A stretch of 64,000 nucleotides of DNA from assembly GCF_001891085.1 (NCBI RefSeq), contig NZ_JXUP01000003.1:1-64000 (forward strand). The letters are read 5' to 3'. Every line of letters starts with the position of its first letter. Within the stretch, counting starts at the first letter, position 1. Positions 46,036 through 56,653 of the stretch are shown piece by piece. A model generated the notes under the pieces. That model saw only the letters and a list, made by a program, of their open reading frames with translations. It ran no database searches and had not been told where the DNA came from. The DNA comes from Campylobacter concisus. Its GTDB lineage: Bacteria; Campylobacterota; Campylobacteria; Campylobacterales; Campylobacteraceae. The translations under genes and the position numbers were made by a program.

Positions 46036-46455
46036 ATGAAGATTATAAATTTAGAGGATAGCTTTGAAATTTACGGAGTAAAAACTCGTACTAAAAATGA
46101 AGATGAGATAGGCATCAATGGTAAAATTTCAGCTTTATGGTCTAAATTTATGAGTGAGCACTACGATGGCAAGAGTGAAATTTATAGCGTTTACTGCAAC
46201 TATGAAAGCGATTTTGATGGACATTACGATAACTTCATCGGCACAAGATTAAGCCACAAAAGTGATGAAATTTTAGAGATAAAAAGTGGCAAATACGCCG
46301 TTTTTAGTTTTGCAAGAGAGCCGCAAAATGTTGCAAAATTTTGGGGTGAAATTTGGAAGTATTTTGAAAGTAGTGAGTCAAAAAGAGCTTATGAAACGGA
46401 TTTTGAGCTTTACGGCAGCGATGAGATAAAAATTTTTATATCTATTTTAGGTTAG
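46036..46455 (+). CDS. GyrI-like effector-binding-domain protein
   Basis: A 139-residue protein: IYGVKTRTKNEDEIGINGKISALWSKF, YSVYCNYESDFDGHYDNFIG and FEIKSGKYAVFSF-like strands follow the SOUL/GyrI effector-binding fold used by AraC- and MerR-type regulators. No DNA-binding domain is present, so it stands alone. Ligand unknown. Confidence 0.7.
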   Translation: MKIINLEDSFEIYGVKTRTKNEDEIGINGKISALWSKFMSEHYDGKSEIYSVYCNYESDFDGHYDNFIGTRLSHKSDEILEIKSGKYAVFSFAREPQNVAKFWGEIWKYFESSESKRAYETDFELYGSDEIKIFISILG

Positions 46456-46461
46456 AAAAAA

Positions 46462-48001
46462 ATGAATAAAAAAAACAATAGTTCAATCTTAAGTTTTATT
46501 GAAAATTTTGGTAACAAATTACCGAATCCAACTATGCTTTTTATATATCTTTCGATTATTACGATAATAATATCGTTTGTGTTAGAAAAGATGGGGGTTG
46601 GTGTAAGCTATCAAGCTATCAAAGATGGACAAATATCACAGCTTAATGCAAATGTTATAAATTTGCTTTCTGCTGATAGTCTTAGATCTTTTGTTTCGTC
46701 TGTACTTAAAAATTTTACTAATTTTTATCCTTTGGGAGTAGTCTTTGCGATTATTCTAGGCATTGGTATTGCAGACAAGTCTGGACTTTTATCAGCACTT
46801 ATGACAAAGATTGCCTTAAAATCTTCCAAAATGTGGGTAACTCCAATCGTTATTTTTCTTGGCGTAATGTCAAATGTTGCTTCCTCGGTTGGCTATGTCG
46901 TGCTAATCCCGCTTGGAGCTATTTTATTTGCTGGATTTGGTCGCCATCCAATTGCTGGATTAGCTGCTGCTTTTGCTGGTGTTAGCGGTGGCTGGTCGGC
47001 AAATTTATTAATCGGTACAAATGACCCGATGTTTGCGGCATTTTCTATGCAAGCAGCTAGCGTGTTAAATCCGGATTATGTGGTACTAGCAACTGCAAAT
47101 TGGTACTTTATGATAGCTTCAACATTTTTGATCGTATTTGTTGGCTGGTTTGTAACGGATAAAATCGTAGAGCCTAGGCTTGGTAAATTTGATTTTTTGG
47201 GCGATTTTAGCCTAAAAGAGCATAGCGAGATAAGTGCAGAGCAAAAACGTGGCTTAAAAATTTTCACTAATAGCATTGATTGTTTTTGTGATTTTATTGC
47301 TTATGGCTATTTTACCTTCAGGCTCTTTATTTGGGGCAAAAGGCAATGATAGCTTTATGAAATCTACTTTTATGCATTCTATTGTTATTTTTATGATGTT
47401 GCTTTTTATAGTGGTAGGCGTAGCTTACGGTGTAGGTGCTAGGACTATAAAAAGCAGTAATGACGCCATAAAATTTATGGAACAATCTATTTCTGAGCTA
47501 TCAGGGTTTTTGGTCTTGATATTTTTTGCAGCCCAGTTTACATATCTTTTTAATACCTCAAATATTGGGCTAGTACTTTCTATAAAAGGTTCTATTTTTC
47601 TAAAAGAGGTCGGACTAACTGGACTTAGTCTTATCATAGTTTTTATCTTCTTGATTGCTTTTGTAAATTTATTTATAGCTGTTGATTCTGCAAAGTGGGC
47701 GATGATGGCTCCGATTTTTGTACCAATGTTTATGAATCTTGGACTCTCGCCAGAGCTTACACAGGCTGCTTTTAGAATAGGCGACTCTACTACAAATATC
47801 ATAACGCCTTTGATGCCATTTTTTGTTTTGATAGTAGCTTTTATGCAAAAATACAATAAAGAGTTAAAAATCGGATCAGTAGTTTCCATTATGCTTCCTT
47901 ATACGGTTGCATTTTTAATTTCTTGGACAGCGCTAATGTCATTTTGGTACATTTTTGATCTACCATTAGGACCTGGCGCAGTTATACACTATGTAAAGTA
48001 A
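46462..48001 (+). pseudogene. AbgT-family transporter gene broken by a frameshift
   Basis: Two frames together encode one AbgT-family carrier of about 512 residues (p-aminobenzoyl-glutamate/antimetabolite transporters). The first (46462-) has NKLPNPTMLFIYL, GVSGGWSANLLIGTNDPMFAAFSM and reads through SAEQKRGLK; the second (to 48001) continues FSLIALIVFVILLLMAILPSG and has FRIGDSTTNIITPLMPF. The shift lies in the A5T4 run 47256-47264, where removing one base restores a single frame. Disruption, slipped-strand variation or sequencing error are all possible. Confidence 0.8.
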
Positions 48002-48019
48002 AATTTTAAAAGGAAAGCA

Positions 48020-48880
48020 ATGACATTTTCACAAATAATATTAACCCTTCAAAACTATTGGCAAGAGCAAGGCTGCGTGATACTCCAGCCATACGACATG
48101 CCAGCTGGTGCTGGTACTTATCATCAAGCGACATTTTTAAGAAGCCTCGGACCAAAGCCGTGGGCGACTGCATACGTAGCTCCAAGCCGCCGTCCGACTG
48201 ATGGCAGATACGGCGAAAACCCAAACCGCCTTGGTGCTTACTATCAGTTTCAAGTGCTCATAAAACCAAGCCCAGAAAATATCCAAGAGCTTTACCTAAA
48301 AAGCCTTGAAAGACTTGGTCTAAATTTGAAAAATCACGACATCCGTTTTATTGAAGATAACTGGGAGAGCCCTACACTTGGCGCTTGGGGGCTTGGCTGG
48401 GAGGTTTGGCTAGATGGCATGGAGGTTACGCAGTTTACATATTTTCAACAAGTTGGTGGCATCGCATGCGAGTTGATCTCTGGTGAGATAACATACGGCC
48501 TTGAGCGCTTAGCCATGTATCTCCAAGACGTAAATAGCGTGTATGACATCGTTTGGGACGACTCTAATGGCAACATCGTAACCTATGCCGACGTGCATAA
48601 GCAAGGAGAGTATGAGTGGAGTAAATATAACTTTGAAGTAGCAAACGTAGATATGCTTTTTAACCAGTTTGAAAACGCATTTAACGAGTGCAAACGCTGC
48701 TTAGAGGCTAAAATTTCACTACCAGCTTACGACTACTGCATGCTTGCGGCTCACACATTTAACGTCCTTGATGCGCGTGGGGCGATAAGTGTTACACAAA
48801 GGCAAGATTACATCCTAAAAATCCGCGAGCTGGCCAAAGAGTGTGCGTTAACATATAAAGAGAGTTTAGAGCAAAAGTAA
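48020..48880 (+). CDS. glyQ: Glycine-tRNA ligase alpha subunit
   Basis: A 286-residue class II synthetase subunit. [31 protein letters not shown] and [19 protein letters not shown] are the signature; [30 protein letters not shown] closes the active site. The beta subunit gene glyS is not in the window. Confidence 0.96.
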   Translation: MTFSQIILTLQNYWQEQGCVILQPYDMPAGAGTYHQATFLRSLGPKPWATAYVAPSRRPTDGRYGENPNRLGAYYQFQVLIKPSPENIQELYLKSLERLGLNLKNHDIRFIEDNWESPTLGAWGLGWEVWLDGMEVTQFTYFQQVGGIACELISGEITYGLERLAMYLQDVNSVYDIVWDDSNGNIVTYADVHKQGEYEWSKYNFEVANVDMLFNQFENAFNECKRCLEAKISLPAYDYCMLAAHTFNVLDARGAISVTQRQDYILKIRELAKECALTYKESLEQK

Positions 48881-48886
48881 AATTTT

Positions 48887-49609
48887 ATGAAAATAGCTGA
48901 AATTTATAAAATTCTAGATGAAATTTGCCCATTTGCGAGCCAAGAGTCTTGGGATAATACTGGCCTTCAAGTTGGCTCATTTGATAGCGAATTTGAGCGA
49001 ATTTATCTAAGTCTTGATTTAGATAGCGAACTTTTGCAAAGTGTATTGCCAAATTCGCTCATCATCACTCATCATCCGCTCATTTTTAAGGGGCTAAAAA
49101 GCCTAGACTACAGCCTTTATCCAAGCTCAATCATAAGAGAGATGATGATAAAAAATATCTCGCTCATCTCGCTTCACACAAATGCTGACCTTGCATTTTT
49201 AAATGAAAAATTTGTGATGCAGGTTTTGGGGCTTGAAATTTCAAACAAAGAGGGCTTTTTGATCTATGCTGATGTGAAGATGAAATTTAGCGAGCTTTGT
49301 GAATTTGTAAAAGAAAAACTTGGGCTAGAAAATTTAAGAGTAGTTCATGCAAAAGATGAAATTTTTAAAATTTGTATCTGCACTGGAAGTGGCGGAGATC
49401 TCATACAAGAAGTCAAAGCAGATACCTTTTTGACAGGCGATCTAAAGTATCACCAAGCTCTTTATGCAAAGGAAAACGGGCTAAATTTAATCGATATAAA
49501 TCACTATGAAAGCGAACGTTATTTTGGTGATTTTTTAGCAAAATATTTGCAAAATCTGAAAATTGAAGTTATAATACGCAATTCTAAAAATCCATTTACA
49601 TATTGCTAA
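48887..49609 (+). CDS. NIF3-family metal-binding protein
   Basis: A 240-residue protein with SQESWDNTGLQVG, IITHHPLIFKGLKSL, SLHTNADLAF, FLTGDLKYHQAL and IDINHYESERYF: the paired His/Glu/Asp ligands of the dinuclear NIF3/YbgI fold. Related proteins are called GTP cyclohydrolase I type 2, though the role is not settled. Same place as Cj0705. Confidence 0.88.
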   Translation: MKIAEIYKILDEICPFASQESWDNTGLQVGSFDSEFERIYLSLDLDSELLQSVLPNSLIITHHPLIFKGLKSLDYSLYPSSIIREMMIKNISLISLHTNADLAFLNEKFVMQVLGLEISNKEGFLIYADVKMKFSELCEFVKEKLGLENLRVVHAKDEIFKICICTGSGGDLIQEVKADTFLTGDLKYHQALYAKENGLNLIDINHYESERYFGDFLAKYLQNLKIEVIIRNSKNPFTYC

Positions 49610-49625
49610 CAAAAAAGGAAACATT

Positions 49626-50333
49626 ATGAATAAATACTTACAACAATTAGTTGAATTATCTGACCTTGATAAACAAATAGATGGCTTTATACCACGCATT
49701 CAGGATATAGAAAAGGCTTATAAAAATATAGAAGAAGAGTGCGAAACTATAACGGTTAATATAGAAAGACTAGATGAAGAGGTAAATGACTTAAAGTCTC
49801 AAAAATCAGGCACAAATGCTCATATTACCGAGTTTAGTGCGAAGATAAAAGACGTAGCTAAAAAAAGCTCAAGTGCAAAAAGTGAAAAGGAGATAAAAGC
49901 CCTAAGTCTTGAAGAAGATATTGCAAAAGAGCAACTTGAGGCTGCAAATGAAGAGATTGCTAGACTTGAGAAGCTAATAGATAGTAAAAATAGTCAAAAA
50001 GATGAGCTAAATGCTAAAAAAACAGAGCTTGAAGGAAATTTAGAAAAGATAAAAAGCGAGGTTTCATCTGAGCTTGAAAAGATCGAAAAAGAGCGCAAAG
50101 AGGTTTATGCTAAAAAAGATAAACTTGTCGCTGCGATGAACCAAAAAATCCTAGCATTTTACGAAAAGATCAGAAAATGGGCTCACAACACAGCCGTTGT
50201 GCCTGTTAAAAAACAAGCTTGTTATGGTTGCTTTATGCAGATAAATGATAAAACTTTCTCTGCGGTTATAAAAGGCGAAGATATCGTTACATGTCCGCAT
50301 TGTGGTAGAATTTTATACAAACAAGAGCAATAA
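49626..50333 (+). CDS. Coiled-coil protein with C4 zinc ribbon
   Basis: A 235-residue protein: long coiled coil from about 20 to 180 and a zinc ribbon at the end (CYGCFMQIND and CPHCGRILY). This is the COG1579-type architecture; the H. pylori relative binds nucleic acid or flagellar export factors in reports. AAAAGGAA precedes the ATG. Confidence 0.85.
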   Translation: MNKYLQQLVELSDLDKQIDGFIPRIQDIEKAYKNIEEECETITVNIERLDEEVNDLKSQKSGTNAHITEFSAKIKDVAKKSSSAKSEKEIKALSLEEDIAKEQLEAANEEIARLEKLIDSKNSQKDELNAKKTELEGNLEKIKSEVSSELEKIEKERKEVYAKKDKLVAAMNQKILAFYEKIRKWAHNTAVVPVKKQACYGCFMQINDKTFSAVIKGEDIVTCPHCGRILYKQEQ

Positions 50334-50341
50334 CACATTTC

Positions 50342-51478
50342 GTGATAATAATATATTATTTTTTAGCCTCAATACTCTATCTCTTTGGGGCTATCTTTCT
50401 ATTTATTTTAAGTTTTAAAAAAAAGTATCATAAGTCGATTCCAGCACGTTTTTTCCTATTTAATAATCCTAAATTTCAAGATACAGATGTTCATTTTCAT
50501 GCTTGTTCGTTTGGCGAGGTGCAAGCACTCAAGCCTTTGATGCAAAAATTTGATAGTAAAGCTATAAGCGTGGTAACAAATACGGGCTTTGAAGCGGCAA
50601 GTAAAATTTGCTCTAACACGAGATTTTTGCCATTTGAAATTTTTTTGCCATTTTGGCTAAAAAAGAGCAAAATTTTAGTTATTTTTGAGGCTGAGCTTTG
50701 GCTTATGCTAGTTTTCATGGCGAAGCTAAAGGGCAGCCGTGTGATCCTCATAAATGCAAGAATTTCAGATAGAAGCTACAAAAGCTACTTAAAATTTGGT
50801 TTTTTTTATAGATATCTTTTTAAATTTATAGATAAGATTTACACCCAAAGTGAGCTTGATAAAGAGCGGTTAAAGTCGCTTGGAGCAGGCGAAATAGAGG
50901 TTGTTGGCAACATAAAAGCTGCGTTTTTGCCAAGTGCGAGTAAAATTTATGAAAAGCCAAAAGCTAGGGTGATCGTGCTTGCAAGTACTCACGCTGGCGA
51001 AGAAGAGATAATTTTGCAAAATTTAAATTTAAAAGAAAATGATCTTCTAATCGTTGCGCCGCGTCATCCTGAGAGATTTGCAGAGGTGGAAAAGCTAGCA
51101 AGCGAGTATGCCAAAAAGCATGATTTTAGCTTTTCAAAATTTAGTCAAACGTATAAATTTGAAGCTAAAGTAAATTTGCTTGACACTTTAGGTGAGCTTG
51201 TAAATGTCTATGCTATTAGCGATATAGTAGTGCTTGGAGGCAGTTTTGTTCCAAATATTGGCGGGCACAATCCAATCGAGTGCGCGCAATTTAACCCGGT
51301 GATAATTAGTGGCGAGTTTATATTTAATCAAAAGGCGTTATTTAGCCTAGTTGAAAACATTTATATTGTAAAGGCTAGCGAGATAGGCGGCATAATGGGT
51401 AGTGACACTAAAAAGAGTAAGATCGCTGTGCAAGCAAGCGCTGATGCGATCATAGAAGATATAAGGAGCGCTTTATGA
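50342..51478 (+). CDS. waaA: 3-deoxy-D-manno-octulosonic acid transferase
   Basis: A 378-residue inner-membrane glycosyltransferase adding Kdo to lipid A precursor. N-terminal anchor IYYFLASILYLFGAIFLFIL, acceptor site HACSFGEVQALKPL, ILINARISDRSYK, and the nucleotide site VVLGGSFVPNIGGHNPIECA. Starts with GTG; overlaps the next gene by four bases. Confidence 0.93.
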   Translation: MIIIYYFLASILYLFGAIFLFILSFKKKYHKSIPARFFLFNNPKFQDTDVHFHACSFGEVQALKPLMQKFDSKAISVVTNTGFEAASKICSNTRFLPFEIFLPFWLKKSKILVIFEAELWLMLVFMAKLKGSRVILINARISDRSYKSYLKFGFFYRYLFKFIDKIYTQSELDKERLKSLGAGEIEVVGNIKAAFLPSASKIYEKPKARVIVLASTHAGEEEIILQNLNLKENDLLIVAPRHPERFAEVEKLASEYAKKHDFSFSKFSQTYKFEAKVNLLDTLGELVNVYAISDIVVLGGSFVPNIGGHNPIECAQFNPVIISGEFIFNQKALFSLVENIYIVKASEIGGIMGSDTKKSKIAVQASADAIIEDIRSAL

Positions 51479-52233
51479 GTGAAGAAAAAGCTTATAAAAT
51501 TTTAGCCAAGCAAAAAAACATATCGAACAACGAAGCAAAGGAGCTAATTGACAGCGGCTTAGTTTATGCCAAGGGCCAAAAGGTAATGATCGCTCGTGCC
51601 TTGATGAGTGAAAATACTAAATTTAGCGTCGAAGAGATGCCAAAATCAAGCATTATATTTGAAGATGAAAATTTAATAGCCATCAGTAAGCCTGCTGCTA
51701 TAACTAGCGAAAAAATCAGTCAAATTTATAAATTTCCACTCCTTCATAGACTCGATAAAGACACGAGTGGTGTGCTACTTCTTGTAAAAAATGATGAATT
51801 TGCGAGCCTTGCTATAAATGAGTTTAAAAAGATGAAGGTTGAGAAAAATTATGTGGCCGCAGTTAGAGGTATCATGAGCGAGGAAGTGGTCGTAAATGAG
51901 CCAATCTTAACGATAAAAAATAAAAATGGTGCTTTTTCAAAGATATCAAAAGATGGCAAAGAGGCGATCAGTGAAATTTCACCTCTCATGGTTGTGGGCA
52001 AAAAAACGCTGGTGAAAGTTGTCATAAAAACAGGTAGAACACACCAGATAAGAGTGCATTTGGCTAGCTTAAATTTACCTATCGTTGGCGATGAGAAGTA
52101 CGGCAAAAATAGGGCAAATAGAATGTTCTTGCATGCTTATTCTATCGCTCTTTTAAACTATAAATTTAAAGCGCCGATCCCAAGAGAATTTAGCTCTCTT
52201 GGATTTGAGCTATCTAATAAATTTGAAATTTAA
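51475..52233 (+). CDS. RluA-family pseudouridine synthase
   Basis: A 252-residue enzyme with an N-terminal S4-like part (NISNNEAKELIDSGLVYAKGQKV) and the catalytic LLHRLDKDTSGVLLL, then GRTHQIRVHLASLNLPIVGDEKYG. Isomerises uridine in rRNA or tRNA; the target base is not deducible. Confidence 0.88.
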   Translation: MSEEKAYKILAKQKNISNNEAKELIDSGLVYAKGQKVMIARALMSENTKFSVEEMPKSSIIFEDENLIAISKPAAITSEKISQIYKFPLLHRLDKDTSGVLLLVKNDEFASLAINEFKKMKVEKNYVAAVRGIMSEEVVVNEPILTIKNKNGAFSKISKDGKEAISEISPLMVVGKKTLVKVVIKTGRTHQIRVHLASLNLPIVGDEKYGKNRANRMFLHAYSIALLNYKFKAPIPREFSSLGFELSNKFEI

Positions 52234-52295
52234 AGAGCAATAAAGAAATTATTTAGTAATATATGCCCTTTAATAACAACTTAGAAAGGTGATTA

Positions 52296-53636
52296 GTGTT
52301 CGAACAAATTAGCGAGTCTTTTAGATTAGCCGTTAGTAAGATACGTTTTGTAGATGACGAAAAAGCTCTAAAAAACGCACTTGACGTGCTCAAAAAAGCT
52401 CTTTTAAAAGCTGATGTTCACCACAAAGTTACCAAAGATCTACTCGCATCTATCGAAAGCGAACTAAAGCAAACTGGCGTTGGTCAAAAAAATTTTTTAG
52501 ATGCGATCAAGTCAAATTTAACGACTATTTTAACAGCTCCTGGCAATCAAGGCTTTGTCTATGCACCAGTTGCACCGACCATTGTTTTAATGGCTGGTTT
52601 GCAAGGTAGTGGTAAAACAACAACAACTATCAAGCTTGCAAACTATCTAAAATTAAGAAAGAAAAAAGTTTTAGTTGCAGCTTGTGACTTGCAAAGATTA
52701 GCGGCTGTCGAGCAGCTAAGACAGCTTTGCGAAGCAAATGAAATCGATCTTTTTTATATAGAAAATGAAAGTAATCCTATAAGAGTAGCAAAAGAAGCAC
52801 TAGAAAAAGCAAAAAGTGGTCTTTATGATGTGCTTTTAGTGGATACCGCTGGTCGTCTTGCGATCGATGAAAAGTTGATGCAAGAGATAAAAGATGTAAA
52901 AAATGCAATAAATCCACATGAAATTTTCTACGTAGCTGATGCTATGAGCGGACAAGATGCCGTAAAAACAGCTACAAGTTTTAATGAAATTTTAGGAATT
53001 TCTGGAGTTATCCTTTCTAAATTTGACTCTGACTCAAAAGGTGGCGTAGCTATTAGTATTGCAAAACAGCTAAACATTCCACTTAGATTTGTCGGTACCG
53101 GCGAGAAAGTAGCTGATATCGAGAGTTTTATACCAGACCGCATTGTAAGCCGTATAATGGGTGAGGGTGACTTGGCCACTTTGGTAGAGAAAACATCAAC
53201 TATTATAGATGAGAAAGAGGCAAAACGTCTAAATCAAAAGATAAAAAAAGGTCAGTTTAACTTTAATGACTTTTTAGAGCAGATGGAGAGTGTTAAAAAG
53301 CTTGGCAGTATGAAGTCTTTGATGGGGATGATACCTGGTCTTTCAAATATAGCAAATCAGATAAAAGATATAGACCTTGATAATTCAAAAGAAATTTTAC
53401 ATATTAAAGCTATGATAAACTCTATGACGCAAAAAGAGCGTGAAAATCCTGAACTTTTGAATAATAGTAGAAAAAGACGTTTAGCGGCTGGTTCTGGACT
53501 TTCTCAGATAGAGGTAAATCGATTTTTAAAGCAGTTTGAAAATGCCTCAAAACTTGCTAAGAAATTTTCAGGAAAAGGTGGAGCAAAAGGACTTGCAAAT
53601 ATGCTTTCTCAAGCAAATTTTAAAAGACCTGTTTGA
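52296..53636 (+). CDS. ffh: Signal recognition particle protein Ffh
   Basis: A 446-residue GTPase that takes nascent membrane proteins to FtsY. NG domain with MAGLQGSGKTTT, DLQRLAAVEQL, LVDTAGRLAID and LSKFDSDSKGG; methionine-rich M domain with MKSLMGMIPGLSN and GSGLSQIEVNRFLKQF for 4.5S RNA and signal peptides. Starts with GTG after AAAGGTG. Confidence 0.96.
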   Translation: MFEQISESFRLAVSKIRFVDDEKALKNALDVLKKALLKADVHHKVTKDLLASIESELKQTGVGQKNFLDAIKSNLTTILTAPGNQGFVYAPVAPTIVLMAGLQGSGKTTTTIKLANYLKLRKKKVLVAACDLQRLAAVEQLRQLCEANEIDLFYIENESNPIRVAKEALEKAKSGLYDVLLVDTAGRLAIDEKLMQEIKDVKNAINPHEIFYVADAMSGQDAVKTATSFNEILGISGVILSKFDSDSKGGVAISIAKQLNIPLRFVGTGEKVADIESFIPDRIVSRIMGEGDLATLVEKTSTIIDEKEAKRLNQKIKKGQFNFNDFLEQMESVKKLGSMKSLMGMIPGLSNIANQIKDIDLDNSKEILHIKAMINSMTQKERENPELLNNSRKRRLAAGSGLSQIEVNRFLKQFENASKLAKKFSGKGGAKGLANMLSQANFKRPV

Positions 53637-53643
53637 TAAAAGG

Positions 53644-53678
53644 GTTTAAATTTGGATATTTGTTATCCAAATTTAAAC
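53644..53678 (+). terminator. Perfect 15-bp hairpin between ffh and rpsP
   Basis: GTTTAAATTTGGATA (53644-53658) pairs fully with 53664-53678 around TTTGT, followed by TTTATTT. It could end ffh transcripts or set the rpsP ratio by partial readthrough. Confidence 0.75.
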
Positions 53679-53708
53679 TTTATTTAAAAACAAGAGGAGA
53701 AATATAAT

Positions 53709-53936
53709 ATGGCAACAGTAGTAAGACTAACAAGAATGGGACGTAAGAAAAGACCTTTTTATCGTATAGTTGTTACAGATAGCAGAAAAAGACGTGATAG
53801 TGGCTGGATAGAAAGTATTGGCTATTACAATCCTATGGTTGAGCCAAATGTTATAAATTTCAACAAAGAGAGATTAGATTACTGGAAAAGCGTTGGTGCT
53901 AAACTTAGCGATAGAGTTGCACAAATTACAAAATAA
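53709..53936 (+). CDS. rpsP: 30S ribosomal protein S16
   Basis: A 75-residue protein ([22 protein letters not shown] start, IGYYNPM) of normal length for the family. First gene of rpsP-khpA-rimM-trmD-rplS; the strong AAGAGGAG site fits high expression. Confidence 0.97.
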   Translation: MATVVRLTRMGRKKRPFYRIVVTDSRKRRDSGWIESIGYYNPMVEPNVINFNKERLDYWKSVGAKLSDRVAQITK

Positions 53937-54178
53937 TGGTTAAAAATTTTTTATACGAATATGCCAAGTTGATTGCCGATTTTCCTGATAAAGTAAGTGT
54001 TGATCGTCAGGAACTTGGTGAAAATTTTGCTGAGATAATTATAAGTGCCGACAAGGTTGATACGGGAAAACTTATCGGTAAAGATGGCAAAATGATAAAC
54101 GCTATAAAGACCGTTATTATTGGTTGTAAAGCTAAAGATAATACAAGCTATAGAGTAACGGTAAAAGCTATTGAATAG
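53936..54178 (+). CDS. khpA: KH-domain RNA-binding protein KhpA
   Basis: An 80-residue protein with one KH domain; the GxxG loop is LIGKDGKMINAIK. It shares one base with the rpsP stop and overlaps rimM, the usual place of khpA. Confidence 0.88.
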   Translation: MVKNFLYEYAKLIADFPDKVSVDRQELGENFAEIIISADKVDTGKLIGKDGKMINAIKTVIIGCKAKDNTSYRVTVKAIE

Positions 54179-54701
54179 TGATGTTGTTGAAGTCGCTACC
54201 ATCGGAAGATGTGTTGGTTTAAAGGGCTACTTGAAGCTTCACAATAAGAGCGACTTCCCAGAACAGTTTAAAAAAGGTGCAACCTTTTTTGATAAAAACA
54301 ATGATCAGCTGACTATAAAAGACTACAATAGACAAAAAGAACTGGTTTTGTTTGAAAATTTTGATGACTTAGATCTTGCTAAAGTGCTTGTAAATAGAAC
54401 TATATACACCACAAAAGAGCTCACTAGAAAAAACTGCAAATTAAAAAAAAATGAATTTTTTCAGTTTGATATTATTGGCTTAAAAGTTATAGAAAATGGT
54501 GAAATTTTGGGTATTGTAGAAGATATCCAAGATAATTTTGCAAATTCACTTTTATACATAAAAACAGATGAAAAGCTTATTATGAGCGGCAATCCAAAGA
54601 ATTTTTACATTCCATATTTAGAGCATTTTATTATAAGTGTAAATTTAGATAATGAAGAGATTTTGGTAAAAGGTGCTATATCCATTTTAGAAAATTCATG
54701 A
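54171..54701 (+). CDS. rimM: Ribosome maturation factor RimM
   Basis: A 176-residue 16S assembly factor with [24 protein letters not shown] at the start (RimM domain) and a PRC-barrel end ([38 protein letters not shown]). The start is TTG inside khpA. Confidence 0.92.
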   Translation: MNSDVVEVATIGRCVGLKGYLKLHNKSDFPEQFKKGATFFDKNNDQLTIKDYNRQKELVLFENFDDLDLAKVLVNRTIYTTKELTRKNCKLKKNEFFQFDIIGLKVIENGEILGIVEDIQDNFANSLLYIKTDEKLIMSGNPKNFYIPYLEHFIISVNLDNEEILVKGAISILENS

Positions 54702-55390
54702 AATTTACATTTATTACACTTTTTGAAAATTTAGTTAAACCTTATTTTTGTGATTCTATTTTAAAACGTGCGATTAGTAATAAATTTATTGAAATTGATT
54801 TTATAAATCCAAGAAATTTTACTAAAGATAAGCATAATAAAGTTGATGATTATATGATCGGAGGCGGAGCAGGGCTTTTGATGTTTCCACAGCCTTTGGA
54901 TGAGTCGATCAAATTTCTAAAAGCAAAAGATAAAAATATTCACGTGATATTTTTGACACCAGTTGGTAAAAGATTTAATCAAAATGATGCAAAGAGGCTT
55001 TCTAAAAAAGATCACATTTGTTTTGTTTGCAGTAGATATGAAGGTCTTGATGAACGAGTTGTTGAGCTTTGGGCAGATGAAGTTTTTTGTATAGGTGATT
55101 TTGTTTTAACTGGTGGAGAGCTTCCTGCGCTTTGTATGAGCGATGCAATATCAAGAAATGTACCTGGAGTTTTAGGAAACGATATGAGCCTTGAAGTTGA
55201 GAGTTTTGAGGATAATTTGCTTGAAGCCCCATCTTTTACAAAGCCTGATAATTTTAGATCAATCTTTGTGGTTTCAGAGTTTTTAAAGGGTAACCATGCT
55301 AGAATCCACACTTTAAAAAATAAGATGGCTCACTGCAAAACAAGGTTCTTTCGCCCTGATTTATATCAAAAGCTTAAGCCACATAAATAA
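54698..55390 (+). CDS. trmD: tRNA (guanine-N1-)-methyltransferase
   Basis: A 230-residue SPOUT enzyme making m1G37. [31 protein letters not shown] and [22 protein letters not shown] form the knotted SAM site. Overlaps rimM by four bases. Confidence 0.96.
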   Translation: MKFTFITLFENLVKPYFCDSILKRAISNKFIEIDFINPRNFTKDKHNKVDDYMIGGGAGLLMFPQPLDESIKFLKAKDKNIHVIFLTPVGKRFNQNDAKRLSKKDHICFVCSRYEGLDERVVELWADEVFCIGDFVLTGGELPALCMSDAISRNVPGVLGNDMSLEVESFEDNLLEAPSFTKPDNFRSIFVVSEFLKGNHARIHTLKNKMAHCKTRFFRPDLYQKLKPHK

Positions 55391-55398
55391 GGAAAAAC

Positions 55399-55755
55399 AT
55401 GAGAAATAAATACATTGAAGCATTTGAAAATGCTCAAATTGCTAGTAAAAATATTCCTGACTTCCGTGCAGGAGATACATTGCGTGTTGCTACTCGTATT
55501 CACGAAGGCGATAAAACTAGAATTCAAAATTTTGAAGGTATTTGTATAGCTAGACGTGGTAGCGGTACTGGCGAAACATTTATCATTAGAAAAATTGGCG
55601 CTAATAGTGTTGGCGTTGAGAGAATTTTTCCAATTTTTAGTGATTCTATAGAAGAGATAAAAGTTCTTAGAAAAGGTCGTGTTAGAAGAGCTAAATTATT
55701 CTATCTACGTGACCTTCGTGGTAAAGCTGCTAAGATCCGCGAACTTAGAAAATAA
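55399..55755 (+). CDS. rplS: 50S ribosomal protein L19
   Basis: A 118-residue protein with [26 protein letters not shown] and [22 protein letters not shown]. Last gene of the operon; a terminator follows. Confidence 0.97.
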   Translation: MRNKYIEAFENAQIASKNIPDFRAGDTLRVATRIHEGDKTRIQNFEGICIARRGSGTGETFIIRKIGANSVGVERIFPIFSDSIEEIKVLRKGRVRRAKLFYLRDLRGKAAKIRELRK

Positions 55756-55766
55756 TTCTACTATCT

Positions 55767-55790
55767 GTCCTGAAGTCTATTCAGGACTTT
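55767..55790 (+). terminator. rplS operon terminator
   Basis: GTCCTGAA (55767-55774) pairs with TTCAGGAC (55780-55787) around GTCTA, followed by TTTT. Confidence 0.85.
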
Positions 55791-55954
55791 TAATCTTCTT
55801 TTTAAATTTAATTTTTTTAAATATTTTTTGTTTTTTTAATATTAAAAAATCTATTTATTTTTATTGTTTTTACCGCTAGGCTATAAAAATTTAAAATATA
55901 TAAAAAATTTTATATAAAGTTTCAGATACCTTATATACTAAATTTATTTATTTT

Positions 55955-56653
55955 CTACTTCTTCTTATTTGTATACCAAAATAAAAAAATAACACAACAA
56001 AGAATTACTCCAAGCATTATTGATACAACTATCATAGTGGCATTTTTAGTTTCATTAAATGGCAAGCCTTGTGTATTCATGCCAAAAAACCCAGTTATTA
56101 GATTTAGTGGTAGCATTACAGCTGATATCATTGTCAAAATATAAATGTTTTGATTAATTTTGTCGTTTTTTATACTTTGTATAAATGTATAAATATCATC
56201 GATTCTGCAGGCATATTCATTAGCCATTGTTCTAAAAACATTTGCCTCATGAGTACTATTTTTAAGCTCTTTTTTTAAATTTTGTTGCTCGCTTTGACAA
56301 ATCGAAAGGGTTTCATAAAAATGAGATATCTTGTTTTGAAATTTTCTAATCTCGTATTTTAAAAAGTGGTGTCTTTTGATAAATTTATTAAAGTTTTTTC
56401 GACTAGCATAAATTTTTTCATACTCGTTTAGCTCTTCTTGATGCTCTAAAATTTTATTTGCATATTCATTACATAGTTTTTTAAGGGCCGCTTCAAACTC
56501 GTTTTTATCGCATTCGTGATCAAAATCTTCTTTGTAAATTTTGCTATTTTTAAATAAAAATTTATAGCTTTGTTTTTGTGTGAAAGAAACAAGTAAAATA
56601 TAGTCGTATTCATCGCCATAAAAATATCCACAAACTGAACTTTTATAGCTCAT
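55955..56653 (-). CDS. CorA-family magnesium transporter-like protein
   Basis: A 232-residue protein with long helices and two C-terminal spans; the pore motif is present as [15 protein letters not shown]. It is shorter than typical CorA (about 315), lacking part of the N-terminal cytosolic domain. It overlaps the tgt end, as with Cj1011/Cj1010. Metal unproven. Confidence 0.82.
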   Translation of the reverse strand: MSYKSSVCGYFYGDEYDYILLVSFTQKQSYKFLFKNSKIYKEDFDHECDKNEFEAALKKLCNEYANKILEHQEELNEYEKIYASRKNFNKFIKRHHFLKYEIRKFQNKISHFYETLSICQSEQQNLKKELKNSTHEANVFRTMANEYACRIDDIYTFIQSIKNDKINQNIYILTMISAVMLPLNLITGFFGMNTQGLPFNETKNATMIVVSIMLGVILCCVIFLFWYTNKKK

